From assembly GCF_000447755.1 (NCBI RefSeq), contig NZ_AUNE01000033.1, positions 1-58,310 on the forward strand: 58,310 nucleotides of DNA, written 5' to 3'. Under the pieces are notes generated by a model. It was given only the letters and a program-made list of their open reading frames with translations. It was not told the origin of the DNA and did no database searches. This DNA comes from Bacteriovorax sp. BSW11_IV. GTDB lineage: Bacteria > Bdellovibrionota > Bacteriovoracia > Bacteriovoracales > Bacteriovoracaceae. The stretch's first letter is position 1; every line of letters starts with the position of its first letter. The position numbers and the translations under genes were made by a program. This document shows, in pieces, positions 43,653 through 53,725 of the stretch.

Positions 43653-46600
43653 ATGCGACTTAAAAATTTAATAAATAAAATTCTATCATTAATAATCGCC
43701 GTTTTTATTTTCATTTCATGCGTGGCCGATAACGGTAAGATTAATGTTAGTTTTAACGGATCTGTTTTCGGCGGACAAACAATTGGTGAAAAATCATCTC
43801 TTGTCAGCGCAGATATTCATAATGATGTCTTAACTATTCAAGGGCAGTATTTAAATGGAGTAAAAGAAATTAGAGTTAAAAGTAGTGGAGGTTTTGATGA
43901 AGTGTTTGTAATAGAAAATCAAACCAGTTCATCTATCACCGCTAAATCGACCCATCCTCTTCTCATCCCTCTTAATGCTGCACTTTCAATTATCATAAAA
44001 GACTCATTCGGGGCGACAACTTATCCACTTACATTCGAACTTCAAGATGGTGCTGTTACACAAGCAAAACTTCACGACATGGGTGCAAACGATGGTGATG
44101 TTTTAACTTTCAATCAGTCCATTGGAAAATGGGAGCCTCGCAATTTAAGCGGTCTAAATTTTAAAGGATCATGGGACGCAAGAACAGTTGCTGAAGGTGG
44201 GGCCGAAGTTGAACCCGATATTTCACCACAGCCGGGAGATTACTGGCTTGTTGCAAATCCAGGAAATACAGATTTAGATGGAACAATTAATTGGAGAAGT
44301 GGAGACTGGGCCATCTTTAATGGAACGAGTTGGCAAAAAATAAGTAATTCAAGTGATGTCATTAGTTTTAACGGTAGACAGGGGGCCGTTGTCCCTGCTT
44401 CAGGGGATTATACTTGGGCCGATATTAATAAGACGACTTCTTCAATTAACGATATTGCAGATGTTGATACTTCTACTGTAGCTAGTGGTCAAGTTTTAAA
44501 GTGGAATGGAACTCAATGGCTACCAGCAAATGATGATACAACTGCAGTTGCTGGAAGTGTTGGTTCATCAGAAATTGCAGCAGGTGCAATTGATAATTCT
44601 CACGTAAGTGCAACTGCTAATATTGATCAATCCAAAATTTCAAATCTAACAACTGATCTTGCAGCGAAATTAAGTCTTGCTGGTGGAATCATGACAGGTG
44701 CCATTGATATGGGTGGAAATAATATTGGCAATGTTGGGACAGTCGATGGAGTCGATATTTCAGCTCTTAATACTGCTGTTGGAACAAATACGACAAGTCT
44801 ATCAAATAAAGTAGATAAAACCACAACAATAAACGGACAGGCGTTATCTGGAAACGTCACATTAACAACAACAGATGTGTCTGAAGGAACGAATCAATAC
44901 TTTACAGATGCACGCGCAAAAGCAGCAAGTGTTGTGAATTCTACTTCAGGAAGTGAAACCGATCAGGCTGCTTCTGTCGATGCAATGAAAAGTTATGTAA
45001 CTGCACAAGTTGGGGCGATTAGTTCATCACAGTGGACCACTAATGGATCTGATATTTATTACAACGCAGGTGGCGTCGGAATTGGTGTCTTAGCTCCAAC
45101 TGAAAAATTAGATATTGCTGGTAACATTAAAGTTAACGGCCTTCTTCTTGGTACTGGTTTAGGTAATGATACAACCAATACAGCATTTGGAAAAAACGCT
45201 TTAGTCGCAAACTCGACTGGATGGCAGAACGTTGCAATTGGAGAGTTGGCCATGGAGGCGGCCGTAGGTTCGACTCAAAATACAGCAATAGGTTCCTATG
45301 CAATGAGATATGATACAGGTTCAACTAATAACGTCGCCGTTGGAACCTATGCTCTAGAGGGAAATCAGGGGGGAAGTTACAATACAGCGGTTGGAGTTTT
45401 CGCTCTTGAATATAATACTTCTGGTAATGATAACGTTGCAGTAGGTGAACAAGCACTTTTAGTGAACTCTACTGGAAGTAATAACGTAGCTGTTGGAAGG
45501 CAAAGTTCTGTTTATAACAGAACAGGATCTGGCAACGTTACCATAGGCCACTCTGCTGGGTATGGGACAAGTTCTGTTTCTGATTATTCTAATAATACAA
45601 TCGTTGGCCATAGAGCTGGTCGTCTTGTTAGAACGGCCGCAAGTAACAACGTATTAATAGGTTATCAAGCTGCAGATTCGTTAACTACGGGTGCAAATAA
45701 TATTGTCATTGGCCATGACATTGATCTGCCTTCAGCAGCAAGTGCAAATATGCTCAATATCGGAAATCTAATCTATGGTAGCGGTGTCGATGGAAGTGGG
45801 ACAACTGTCTCCACTGGAAATGTTGGTATAGGCGTTGTAAATCCAAGTTCAAAATTAGAAGTTGCGGGTGATTTAAAGGTATCTTCACTCTCAGGCAGTG
45901 GGACGAGATGTCTGCAAACAGACACTAACGGTGTGATAAGTTTATCATCAGGAGCATGTGTTACAGGGGGAGTTGGTGAAGTTAATACTGCATCTAACGT
46001 TGGGACTGCGGGTGTGGGCGTATTTAAGCAAAAGATAAGTTCTAATCTAGAATTTCGAAATATTTCTAGTAATGGTGCAATAAATGTCGTTGATGATAGT
46101 GCTAATAATGAGATTGATATTGCAGTTAAAGTAGATAATTCAACAATTGAAGTGAGTTCGGATTCATTACAAATAAAGAATGGGGGAGTTGATCTTACGA
46201 CAAAAGTTACTGGAGCGCTTCCTATATTGAATGGTGGAACAGGAGCAAGCACAGCATCAGGTGCACGAACTAATTTAGGATTAGGTAGTAGTTCTATTGC
46301 AAATGCTCCTGCTCTTGCTTGTGTGGCAAGTGAAAAAGTCACTTATGATGGAACAAATTATGTTTGCGCGACAGATTTAAATTCTGATGCGACAAAACTT
46401 CCTCTCACTGGTGGGACAATGAGTGGTGCGATTGCAATGGGTGGTAATCTAATCACTGGTCTGTCAAATCCCTCTTCTAATCAAGATGCTGCAACAAAAT
46501 CTTATGTTGATTCGGCCATATCAAGTTCAAATTTATGGACATTAACAGGCGCAGATGTCTCTAGATTGACTGGTAATGTTGGAATTGGGATCGCAACACC

Positions 46601-47867
46601 GCTTTCAGATTTTCAAGTTCATAGGGCCAATGGATGGACAACATCTCGAGTTTCAAGTGGAGACTCTGGAGTACAATTACTGTTGAATTCAGTAGGTACT
46701 ACAGGCTATGACGGTGTCATAAATTATGGTTCAACAAAAGCTTTTTCTATTACTACAGATTATCAATCTAGTGCAGCAGCAGACTTTACTATTTTAGCAA
46801 ATGGTAATGTCGGTATTGGAACTTCTTCTCCAGCCGTTGAACTCGATGTAAACACTGGGACAATTAATGCTGCATTTTTATGTGATGAAAACAATTCGAA
46901 TTGTCGCGACCTCTCAGTACCTGTTGCGGGCGATAATCTTGGAAATCATCAGGCCACTCAAAATTTGAACTTACAAGGACATAAATTAGTCGGAAGTGGA
47001 GGCTCTTCTGGTCTATCGATTAACTCCAGTGGGGCAATTTCTTTTGATGGCTTTATGCAGAACCACTCTTTTAACGCAGGTACAATTACTGGTCTAACTG
47101 GTTTATCTATGAATATGTCGAAAAGGCATATGATAAATGTAAATGCCAATAATTCATCTTCTTATAGTTCATCAAGTGTCTCCGTAGCGACGCCAGATGG
47201 AAACGTGGGGATATATAGTGGAAATAGTGCAACAGTGGATGGCGCAGGAGCATTCTATCAACTTGGGGCGAATAATGCCGCTGGTAATGAGCAGAGAGCA
47301 TATATTGGAGTATCGAGTAATGTTACAGGATATTCTCCTAATCTTGTATTTGGTCATCAGACAGGTCTTAACAGCTATAGCGAGGTTATGAGAATCGATT
47401 CTTCTGGCAATGTCGGTATTGGGACTTCTTCTCCAACTTCAGAATTAGATGTTGTTGGAGATATTCAGTATACGGGAGTACTTACTGACGTTTCCGATAT
47501 TCGTTTGAAAAAAGATTTTGAAAAATTAGAAGGAGCGCTTGAAAAGATAAATAGAGTGGAGACGTACTCTTATGTTATGAGAAATGATCAACATTCAAGA
47601 AGAGAATTTGGTGTTATAGCTCAAGAAATAGATGAGATATTTCCTGAATTAGTGAAGATTTTCGATAAGAAAGATGGTCTTTTAAGCGTGAATTATATTG
47701 GACTTATTCCATGGACAATTTCAGCGATACAAGAAGTTGACGTTAAAATTGAATCCAATACTAGAAGTATTGCAAGTGTCGAAGATCGAATTGCTAAATT
47801 AGAAAGAGAAAATAAAGAACTAAAAGAAAAGTTAAATTTGTTGATTGAGAAGTTGAATGCCAAATAG
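43653..47867 (+). CDS. Lipid-anchored S74 fibre protein 2 with YadA-head-like repeats (1404 aa)
   Basis: The lipobox is FISC (Cys23). The base domain (about 50-165) is closely similar to that of fibre 1, including GATTYPLTFELQDGAVT. After a tail-fibre segment (SFNGRQGAVVPASGDYTW, then TDARAKAA), residues about 515-690 are left-handed-helix repeats of the YadA/collagen-binding head type (NTAIGSYA, NNVAVGTYAL, NDNVAVGEQAL, NNVLIGYQA), which fibre 1 lacks. More VGIGT-x-SP shaft follows. S74 begins at Ser1281 (SDIRLKKD, GVIAQEIDEIFPEL), with a coiled-coil end. AGGA precedes the ATG. The LVIVD gene starts 11 bases before this gene ends. Same architecture as the mosaic adhesive trimers of Bdellovibrio. 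Confidence 0.87.
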   Translation: MRLKNLINKILSLIIAVFIFISCVADNGKINVSFNGSVFGGQTIGEKSSLVSADIHNDVLTIQGQYLNGVKEIRVKSSGGFDEVFVIENQTSSSITAKSTHPLLIPLNAALSIIIKDSFGATTYPLTFELQDGAVTQAKLHDMGANDGDVLTFNQSIGKWEPRNLSGLNFKGSWDARTVAEGGAEVEPDISPQPGDYWLVANPGNTDLDGTINWRSGDWAIFNGTSWQKISNSSDVISFNGRQGAVVPASGDYTWADINKTTSSINDIADVDTSTVASGQVLKWNGTQWLPANDDTTAVAGSVGSSEIAAGAIDNSHVSATANIDQSKISNLTTDLAAKLSLAGGIMTGAIDMGGNNIGNVGTVDGVDISALNTAVGTNTTSLSNKVDKTTTINGQALSGNVTLTTTDVSEGTNQYFTDARAKAASVVNSTSGSETDQAASVDAMKSYVTAQVGAISSSQWTTNGSDIYYNAGGVGIGVLAPTEKLDIAGNIKVNGLLLGTGLGNDTTNTAFGKNALVANSTGWQNVAIGELAMEAAVGSTQNTAIGSYAMRYDTGSTNNVAVGTYALEGNQGGSYNTAVGVFALEYNTSGNDNVAVGEQALLVNSTGSNNVAVGRQSSVYNRTGSGNVTIGHSAGYGTSSVSDYSNNTIVGHRAGRLVRTAASNNVLIGYQAADSLTTGANNIVIGHDIDLPSAASANMLNIGNLIYGSGVDGSGTTVSTGNVGIGVVNPSSKLEVAGDLKVSSLSGSGTRCLQTDTNGVISLSSGACVTGGVGEVNTASNVGTAGVGVFKQKISSNLEFRNISSNGAINVVDDSANNEIDIAVKVDNSTIEVSSDSLQIKNGGVDLTTKVTGALPILNGGTGASTASGARTNLGLGSSSIANAPALACVASEKVTYDGTNYVCATDLNSDATKLPLTGGTMSGAIAMGGNLITGLSNPSSNQDAATKSYVDSAISSSNLWTLTGADVSRLTGNVGIGIATPLSDFQVHRANGWTTSRVSSGDSGVQLLLNSVGTTGYDGVINYGSTKAFSITTDYQSSAAADFTILANGNVGIGTSSPAVELDVNTGTINAAFLCDENNSNCRDLSVPVAGDNLGNHQATQNLNLQGHKLVGSGGSSGLSINSSGAISFDGFMQNHSFNAGTITGLTGLSMNMSKRHMINVNANNSSSYSSSSVSVATPDGNVGIYSGNSATVDGAGAFYQLGANNAAGNEQRAYIGVSSNVTGYSPNLVFGHQTGLNSYSEVMRIDSSGNVGIGTSSPTSELDVVGDIQYTGVLTDVSDIRLKKDFEKLEGALEKINRVETYSYVMRNDQHSRREFGVIAQEIDEIFPELVKIFDKKDGLLSVNYIGLIPWTISAIQEVDVKIESNTRSIASVEDRIAKLERENKELKEKLNLLIEKLNAK

Positions 47868-50800
47868 AATTATAAAGAAAATACTCTTTTGCCTTTTCTT
47901 CATGCTTACTAGCTTCTTCTCGGATGCTGCCTGTGTTTCACCTAATGCTTCGGCCGGTTCAATAGATTATAATTCAACAACTAAAAATTCAACTTATTGT
48001 AATGGCAGTGAGTGGAAGAATTTAAAATACGGGGGAGTTGATTTCTTATCCGATATTGGTGATGCAAAGAACTTTAAGGCTTCGTCCATAAATTCTCTAG
48101 ATATGTCTGGAAATTATGCATATGTTACACATGGTACTTCGATGTATGTAATAGATGTCACAGATGTTTCAAACCCCACTTATATTGCAAGTTTTAATCA
48201 TCCAAATAATACTCAGATAGTGGGCGTGAAGATAGATGGAACAACAGCATACCTTATTTCGAGTAACTGGGTGTTGGCCTTAGATGTAACTATTCCTTCT
48301 AATCCTACTCTTATTGGAAGCATATACAATAGCGCAATGACATCTCCTAGATTAATTGAATTTCATAATGGCTATGTGTATGGCCTAAAAGATGGTGCTA
48401 TTTTTGTATTTGATTTTCTTATTCCAAGTGCTCCTGTTTTTGTTGCATCTTTAGTGGATGCTGTAAATATTAGGCAACCTTTTTCAACTTATGTAAGCGG
48501 TAACTTTTTATATATCAGTGACCAAAATTATGATCAGTTAACTATTTTAGATATCACAAATCCAAGTACTATTTCTGTTGAGAGTATGATCAGCGATTCT
48601 GTCAAATTAAATGGAATTAGTGATTTGTATGTTCAAGGGAATTATCTTTATGGTGTTGCAAAGTTGGCGAGTTCATTAGTCATTGTTGATGTCACTGATA
48701 AAGCAAATCCTTCTATCCTTAAGGAGTTTAAATCATCTGGAATTAATAATGGTGTAAGGCTTGTGGCCTATAATCAATTTCTTTTTGTTGGGTGTGATAC
48801 TGGTTCCAGCTCTGGAAGCTACTTAACAACTATTGATATTTCGAATCCACTTGAACCCGAAGAAATTTTTAAAATATATATCGAGGGAGGCCGTTTTCCT
48901 GGTGCAGATTACATGAAGGCCTCATCAGGACGACTTGCTCTTTATTCCAATGATTCTAATTTTATCTCTACATATGATATTAGCTCAAAACCTTTAGGTA
49001 AGCAGAGTATCGAAAATTCATTATTTGCAAAAAACAATAGTTCAACATCTATGATTGCCAGTGCCGGCAATTATGCCGTTGCTGCTGGCGGCGCTGAAGA
49101 AATCTTCATCTATGATGTTTCAACACCTTCAACCCCTGTTCCAAGGGGAGCTTGGAGAACACCGCATGGAGTGAATTTATACGGCAGTGCTCTAGAGTTC
49201 GATGGACAATATGCGTATTATGGGGCCACAAATCGCGCTACAGTTTATATCGTTGATGTCGGAACAAATCCCGATAGACCAAAAATGGTTGCACAAATAA
49301 CCGATAATTTGATTGGGTCAGTACACAATATCATTTATCAGAATAACTATATTTATGTTGCAAATAAATTTGGGTCTCGATTAACAATTGTCGATGTTAC
49401 GAATAGGGCAAACCCAATAATCGTTGGAAGTTTACAAGATTCTACCAATCTCTCTGGTATAGTTGGGCTATTTAAAGAAGGCAATTATGTCTATGTTGCC
49501 TCTGGAACTGCAAAAACTTTTTCTATTATCGATGTTTCAGATAAGGCGAATCCAACTCTTGTATCTTCTATAACTGATGCGACGCTCTTCAGTGCACTTG
49601 TAGATGTCACAAAAGTTGGAAACTATGTTTATCTGTTAGCTCAAGGTAATGATTCTTTATTCATTATTGATGTAACAAATCCCTTATCACCAGTTTACGT
49701 TTCTCAATTTCAAAATTCTACTTACTATGACTATGGATATTCCTTAATTGCGAAAGGAAGCACTCTGGTCATCAGTTCTTTTTTAAGTGGTATTAGTTTT
49801 GTTGATATTTCAAATCCATTGAATCCAACACCATATTTTAGAGAAACAGGTTCGAACACGCTTTTCGCAATTAATGGAAATTACGTTTATAACCCAGGTA
49901 ACTGGGGAATTAAGACCTATGATATTACAACACCTGCAACACCGACTTCTCTAGGAATAGTTAATTATGTCGGCCAGCTCCAAGGAGCGTCTTCATTTCA
50001 AAAAGTTGGAAATTATGGACTAATTACAAGCACGACCAATAAGAGTATCGCAATTGTAAATTTAACAGATGTAAACGATTTATTTTTTGAATCATCATTC
50101 ATTGATACCACTAATCTAAATGGTTCAATTGATATGGTTGTTGATGGTAGTTATGCGTATGTGTTGGGATCAAATCAATTTTCAATATACGACATTTCGA
50201 CCCTGCCCTCTATTTCATTTGTTTCTAAAGTTACAGATATTTCGACAATTTCTTCAGCATCTCGTTTAATCGTAGAGGGTAATTATTTGTATCTTTCATC
50301 GAGCAGTGCGAGCCGAATTACAATTTATGATATTTCTAACAAAGCATCTCCTACTTTGGTCAGTTCTTTAAACGATTCTAATTTGTCAGGTGCTTTTGAT
50401 ATGAAAAAGATCGGCAATTACATTTATACAACATCAAAGACTGCAAAGACGTTTTGCTCAGTTGATGTTAGTAATGTGAGTTCTCCTGCAATTGGTAATT
50501 GCTATTCAGATGCAACATATTTTGATGGAATACAAGAATTTGAGATTATCGGAAATATTGCCTTCGTTACAACATACACAACTTCAACGAATCCTACACT
50601 TACAAGGTTGGATATTTCTAATCCATTAAATATAACTCTTATTGAAAGTATTAAAACTGGAAGCTCTATGTTTTCCCTAATTAAAAAGGGAAATACAATA
50701 TTCTTTTCTCATGATAACGGTACAAAATATGGTCAATTTTTTGTTGATGCTTCAGGTGAAGTAAGAGCGCAATCAAAAGATATTGCCTATTATGGTAACT

Positions 50801-52080
50801 CGACCTATCAGCGATTATATGTGGTGGGTGATTACCTTTATTCAGTAAGTAGTTTAGGTGGGACTTTTTCCATCGTGGATATTTCTGACAAGACCGCACC
50901 AAGTTACTTAGAAACTTTTTTTAAACAATCCGATTCAATTAGTTCCGTTAATGAAACCTCTTATGATCATCCCTACTTATATGGGATCAATTATACTGGA
51001 TATCTACATCGAATAGATGTCAGTGATCCTTTAAACGCCTCTTTAGTGGATGAAGTTCCAAACGTGGCCTACAGTCAGGCAGGAGGTCTCTATGTTAAAA
51101 ATAATATTGCATTCGTCACAGTGCCCACTTCATCTTCAATATCAAGTTATGATATTAGTAATTTTCAAAGACCAAAACTTCTAAAAAGTATTGCAAGTTT
51201 TTCTAATCAAAATAACATTGGTAAAATTAAAGCTGTTGGAAACACTCTCTATGCAGCAGCTGGAAGTTCATCTGTAATTGCTTCTTTTGATATCTCAGAT
51301 CCTGCTAACTTTACGAGCCTTCATTATTTAAAAGACACAACTAATTTTTCATGGTTTTCATCATTTGATATTTCAGGAAATTATTTATATTTTTGCACTC
51401 CTTCAACTGATAAATTACATATCATTGATATCTCGAATCCCTCGGCAATGGTTCGAGTTGATTCAATTGTGGATTCTGTGAATTTTGACAATTGCAGCGA
51501 CTTGAAGGCCGATGGAAATTATTTGTATCTCTTATCGGCTAGTACAGATTCGTTAACTATAATTGATATCTCGAATCCGACAGTTCCTACTGTTGTTAGT
51601 CGTCTTGTTGATCCAGTGAAGCTCGATTATTTACAAAGAATGGTTGTGAACGGGAATTATATCTTGGCCTCAACAACGCTTAGCTCTGGATACACTCTTA
51701 TAGATATTACGAATAAGAATTCTCCAGAAGTTAATACTAATTTTCAAAATAACTACAATAATGGTGCGGCTTCGATTGGGTTAATCGGTGGCAAGTATTT
51801 TAGTTATACAAATAACTCTACAACAGGCCGATTTCTGACCTTTGAGGTGAGACCGGAAATTAATCTGTCTTCATGTTCTGTCGAGGGCCAAATCGCTTGG
51901 GATCCCGTCAATAAGGCAATGGGATTTTGCAACGGAACTCATGTGAAGTCCATGGGGACCATCCCCGGTGCTGGCGGAAGCGGATGCTCTTCTCCTTCAG
52001 GTATCGCAGGAGCAATGGAATATAATACATCACTTAACCAATTTCAATATTGTGATGGAGCAAATTGGATATCGATATAA
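47857..52080 (+). CDS. Secreted LVIVD-repeat beta-propeller protein (1407 aa)
   Basis: A signal peptide ends near FFSDA before ACVSP. Residues about 60-1330 contain roughly 27 repeats of about 45 residues with the LVIVD consensus (GNYVYVASG, then IIDVSDKANPTLVSSI), which fold as beta-propeller blades; this number would make three or four propellers. Both ends carry a small Cys module: CVSPNASAGSIDYN...YCNGSEW at the N-terminus, and CSVEGQIAWD...FCNG plus CSSPSGIAGAMEYN...YCDGANW at the C-terminus. LVIVD proteins are surface or secreted and usually bind other proteins or sugars. The 11-base overlap with fibre 2 implies coordinated synthesis, so it may associate with that fibre. A terminator follows. 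Confidence 0.85.
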   Translation: MPNRIIKKILFCLFFMLTSFFSDAACVSPNASAGSIDYNSTTKNSTYCNGSEWKNLKYGGVDFLSDIGDAKNFKASSINSLDMSGNYAYVTHGTSMYVIDVTDVSNPTYIASFNHPNNTQIVGVKIDGTTAYLISSNWVLALDVTIPSNPTLIGSIYNSAMTSPRLIEFHNGYVYGLKDGAIFVFDFLIPSAPVFVASLVDAVNIRQPFSTYVSGNFLYISDQNYDQLTILDITNPSTISVESMISDSVKLNGISDLYVQGNYLYGVAKLASSLVIVDVTDKANPSILKEFKSSGINNGVRLVAYNQFLFVGCDTGSSSGSYLTTIDISNPLEPEEIFKIYIEGGRFPGADYMKASSGRLALYSNDSNFISTYDISSKPLGKQSIENSLFAKNNSSTSMIASAGNYAVAAGGAEEIFIYDVSTPSTPVPRGAWRTPHGVNLYGSALEFDGQYAYYGATNRATVYIVDVGTNPDRPKMVAQITDNLIGSVHNIIYQNNYIYVANKFGSRLTIVDVTNRANPIIVGSLQDSTNLSGIVGLFKEGNYVYVASGTAKTFSIIDVSDKANPTLVSSITDATLFSALVDVTKVGNYVYLLAQGNDSLFIIDVTNPLSPVYVSQFQNSTYYDYGYSLIAKGSTLVISSFLSGISFVDISNPLNPTPYFRETGSNTLFAINGNYVYNPGNWGIKTYDITTPATPTSLGIVNYVGQLQGASSFQKVGNYGLITSTTNKSIAIVNLTDVNDLFFESSFIDTTNLNGSIDMVVDGSYAYVLGSNQFSIYDISTLPSISFVSKVTDISTISSASRLIVEGNYLYLSSSSASRITIYDISNKASPTLVSSLNDSNLSGAFDMKKIGNYIYTTSKTAKTFCSVDVSNVSSPAIGNCYSDATYFDGIQEFEIIGNIAFVTTYTTSTNPTLTRLDISNPLNITLIESIKTGSSMFSLIKKGNTIFFSHDNGTKYGQFFVDASGEVRAQSKDIAYYGNSTYQRLYVVGDYLYSVSSLGGTFSIVDISDKTAPSYLETFFKQSDSISSVNETSYDHPYLYGINYTGYLHRIDVSDPLNASLVDEVPNVAYSQAGGLYVKNNIAFVTVPTSSSISSYDISNFQRPKLLKSIASFSNQNNIGKIKAVGNTLYAAAGSSSVIASFDISDPANFTSLHYLKDTTNFSWFSSFDISGNYLYFCTPSTDKLHIIDISNPSAMVRVDSIVDSVNFDNCSDLKADGNYLYLLSASTDSLTIIDISNPTVPTVVSRLVDPVKLDYLQRMVVNGNYILASTTLSSGYTLIDITNKNSPEVNTNFQNNYNNGAASIGLIGGKYFSYTNNSTTGRFLTFEVRPEINLSSCSVEGQIAWDPVNKAMGFCNGTHVKSMGTIPGAGGSGCSSPSGIAGAMEYNTSLNQFQYCDGANWISI

Positions 52081-52182
52081 TGAAATTTATATAAGGTAGG
52101 TGTGGGAAGTAAATCTGGTCTCTAATCACATGAAATTATAATTTAAGGCAAACAGTTCTGCGTCGGTAACGTTTCAAAGTTA

Positions 52183-52209
52183 AAGGCCTCTTACGAGGCC
52201 TTCATTTTT
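52183..52209 (+). terminator. Intrinsic terminator closing the surface-protein block
   Basis: AAGGCCTC (52183-52190), loop TTAC, GAGGCCTT (52195-52202), then CATTTTTT. It lies directly against the stop codon of the convergent peroxiredoxin gene. It is oriented for the plus strand; the minus strand has no good T-run. Confidence 0.8.
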
Positions 52210-52808
52210 TATAGCTTGTTGAAATACTCTTGAGATCCTTTTGGATCAGCTTTCATAGTGTCGCCACCTTTGTTCCAACCAGCAGGACAAACTTCTCCGT
52301 GCTTAGCTGTATATTGGTAACCGTCTACTAGACGAGCGATTTCTTCAACATTTCTACCAACTGATAGGTTGTTGATTGAACAGTGTTGAACAACATTGTT
52401 GTCGTCGATGATGAAAGTTCCACGGAAAGCAACAGCTTCGTCCATTAGTACACCGTAGTTTCTAGAAACTTCTTTTGTAAGGTCAGCAAGAAGTGGGTAG
52501 TTGATTTCTCCAAGACCACCTTTGTTTCTTGGTTGTTGTGTCCAAGCAAGGTGAGAGAATTCAGAATCAACTGAACAACCGATAACTTCGCAGTTCATAT
52601 CTTTGAACATTGCAATTTTATCAGAGAAAGCTGTGATTTCAGTTGGACATACAAATGTGAAATCTAGTGGGTAAAAGAAAAGAACTTTCCACTTTCCGTT
52701 AAAATCTGAAAGTGAGATTTCTTTGATAGCTCCATTAACAACAGCGTTTCCTTTGAAGTCTGGTGCTTGTTTTCCGACTAGAGTAGTTGGGTAAACTTTT
52801 TCAGTCAT
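52209..52808 (-). CDS. Typical 2-Cys peroxiredoxin (AhpC/Prx1 family)
   Basis: A thiol peroxidase that reduces H2O2 and organic peroxides. The peroxidatic cysteine is C54 in FTFVCPTE and the resolving cysteine C174 in GEVCPAGW. The protein also has GGLG (97-100) and a C-terminal YF (195-196), the pair linked in the family to sensitivity to over-oxidation. Its length (199 residues) is normal. AAGGAG precedes the ATG. No ahpF is adjacent, so the electron donor is probably thioredoxin. It is likely stress-induced, but no OxyR or PerR site was recognised. Confidence 0.94.
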   Translation of the reverse strand: MTEKVYPTTLVGKQAPDFKGNAVVNGAIKEISLSDFNGKWKVLFFYPLDFTFVCPTEITAFSDKIAMFKDMNCEVIGCSVDSEFSHLAWTQQPRNKGGLGEINYPLLADLTKEVSRNYGVLMDEAVAFRGTFIIDDNNVVQHCSINNLSVGRNVEEIARLVDGYQYTAKHGEVCPAGWNKGGDTMKADPKGSQEYFNKL

Positions 52809-53073
52809 AACCTTCTCCTTATTGATGGTTTAGTTAAGAGTAAATTAGCAAAAATCGTAATTTCAAAAACTCTAGTTGTAAATGCGCTGTATTTCAATTT
52901 AGGGGCCTTTTTAGCCTAGGAGGAAATTATTGACGTATTTTTTACAAACCTTAGTGATATTAATATGTTATCATTGGCTGTCAGCTTTTTAGGATTTATT
53001 TAAAGATTCTAGTTCGCACTGACGATAAGATTATTTGAAATGGAACAACATTCGACTGGAGAAAGGGGAAAAT

Positions 53074-53694
53074 ATGACTAAGTCCACTGTCAACTACATT
53101 CCAAACCCAATTGTTATTGAACAAACATCGCGTGGTGAGCGTCAATACGATATTTATTCTAGACTCTTAATTGATAGAATTATCTTTTTAGGTACACAAG
53201 TAAACGATACTGTGGCCAATCTTCTTATTGCTCAAATGCTTTTCCTAGAGCAAGACAATCCAGAAGATCCAATTCACTTTTACATCAACAGTCCAGGTGG
53301 ATCTGTTTACGCAGGTCTTGGGATTTACGATATTATGCAACACGTATCTTGCCCAGTTTATACTTACTGTGTAGGTCTTGCGGCATCTATGGGTTCACTT
53401 CTTCTTGCTGCTGGTGAAGCTGGGCATAGACACGCTCTTCCTCACTCGAGAATTATGATTCACCAACCACTCGGTGGAGCGCAAGGTCAGTGTTCTGATA
53501 TTCAAATTCAAGCGAAAGAAATTCAAGATCTAAAAGATCAGTTGAACGGTATTTATATCAAGCACTCTTCTGTTGATATGGACATGGCAAAAATCGTGGC
53601 CGCAACAGATCGTGATAATTATCTAAATCCTAATCAAGCAATTGAGCTTGGGATTATTGATCACATGATTGAACCAAAAAAACTTAGAAAATAA
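53074..53694 (+). CDS. clpP: ATP-dependent Clp protease proteolytic subunit ClpP
   Basis: Serine protease barrel that works with ClpX and ClpA. The catalytic triad is visible: S105 in GLAASMGS, H130 in RIMIHQP and D181 in TDRDNYL. The family N-terminus ([20 protein letters not shown]) fits the ATG at 53074 behind AAGGGG; the frame is open further upstream to 53035 but without a ribosome site. clpX follows 31 bases later. The upstream 265 bases hold promoter-like elements (TTGACG at 52930, TTTACA/TATGTT at 52941-52969), and the usual tig gene is absent. Confidence 0.96.
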   Translation: MTKSTVNYIPNPIVIEQTSRGERQYDIYSRLLIDRIIFLGTQVNDTVANLLIAQMLFLEQDNPEDPIHFYINSPGGSVYAGLGIYDIMQHVSCPVYTYCVGLAASMGSLLLAAGEAGHRHALPHSRIMIHQPLGGAQGQCSDIQIQAKEIQDLKDQLNGIYIKHSSVDMDMAKIVAATDRDNYLNPNQAIELGIIDHMIEPKKLRK

Positions 53695-53725
53695 TTAGCG
53701 TAGGCTTTAGAAAAAGGAACTGAAG

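Noticed and set aside
45773-46342. Minus-strand ORF of 189 codons in fibre gene 2
   Set aside because: Its composition mirrors the Gly/Ala/Thr/Val shaft codons of the fibre on the other strand, and there is no start signal.
31686-52080. Prophage or phage tail operon
   Set aside because: The fibre-like and S74 domains suggest phage, but there are no head, tail-tube, terminase, lysis or integrase genes, and the proteins carry lipoprotein or Sec signals, which phage fibres lack.
52930-52970. Definite clpP promoter
   Set aside because: Several overlapping -35/-10 combinations are possible and none is clearly better, so it is mentioned only in the clpP entry.
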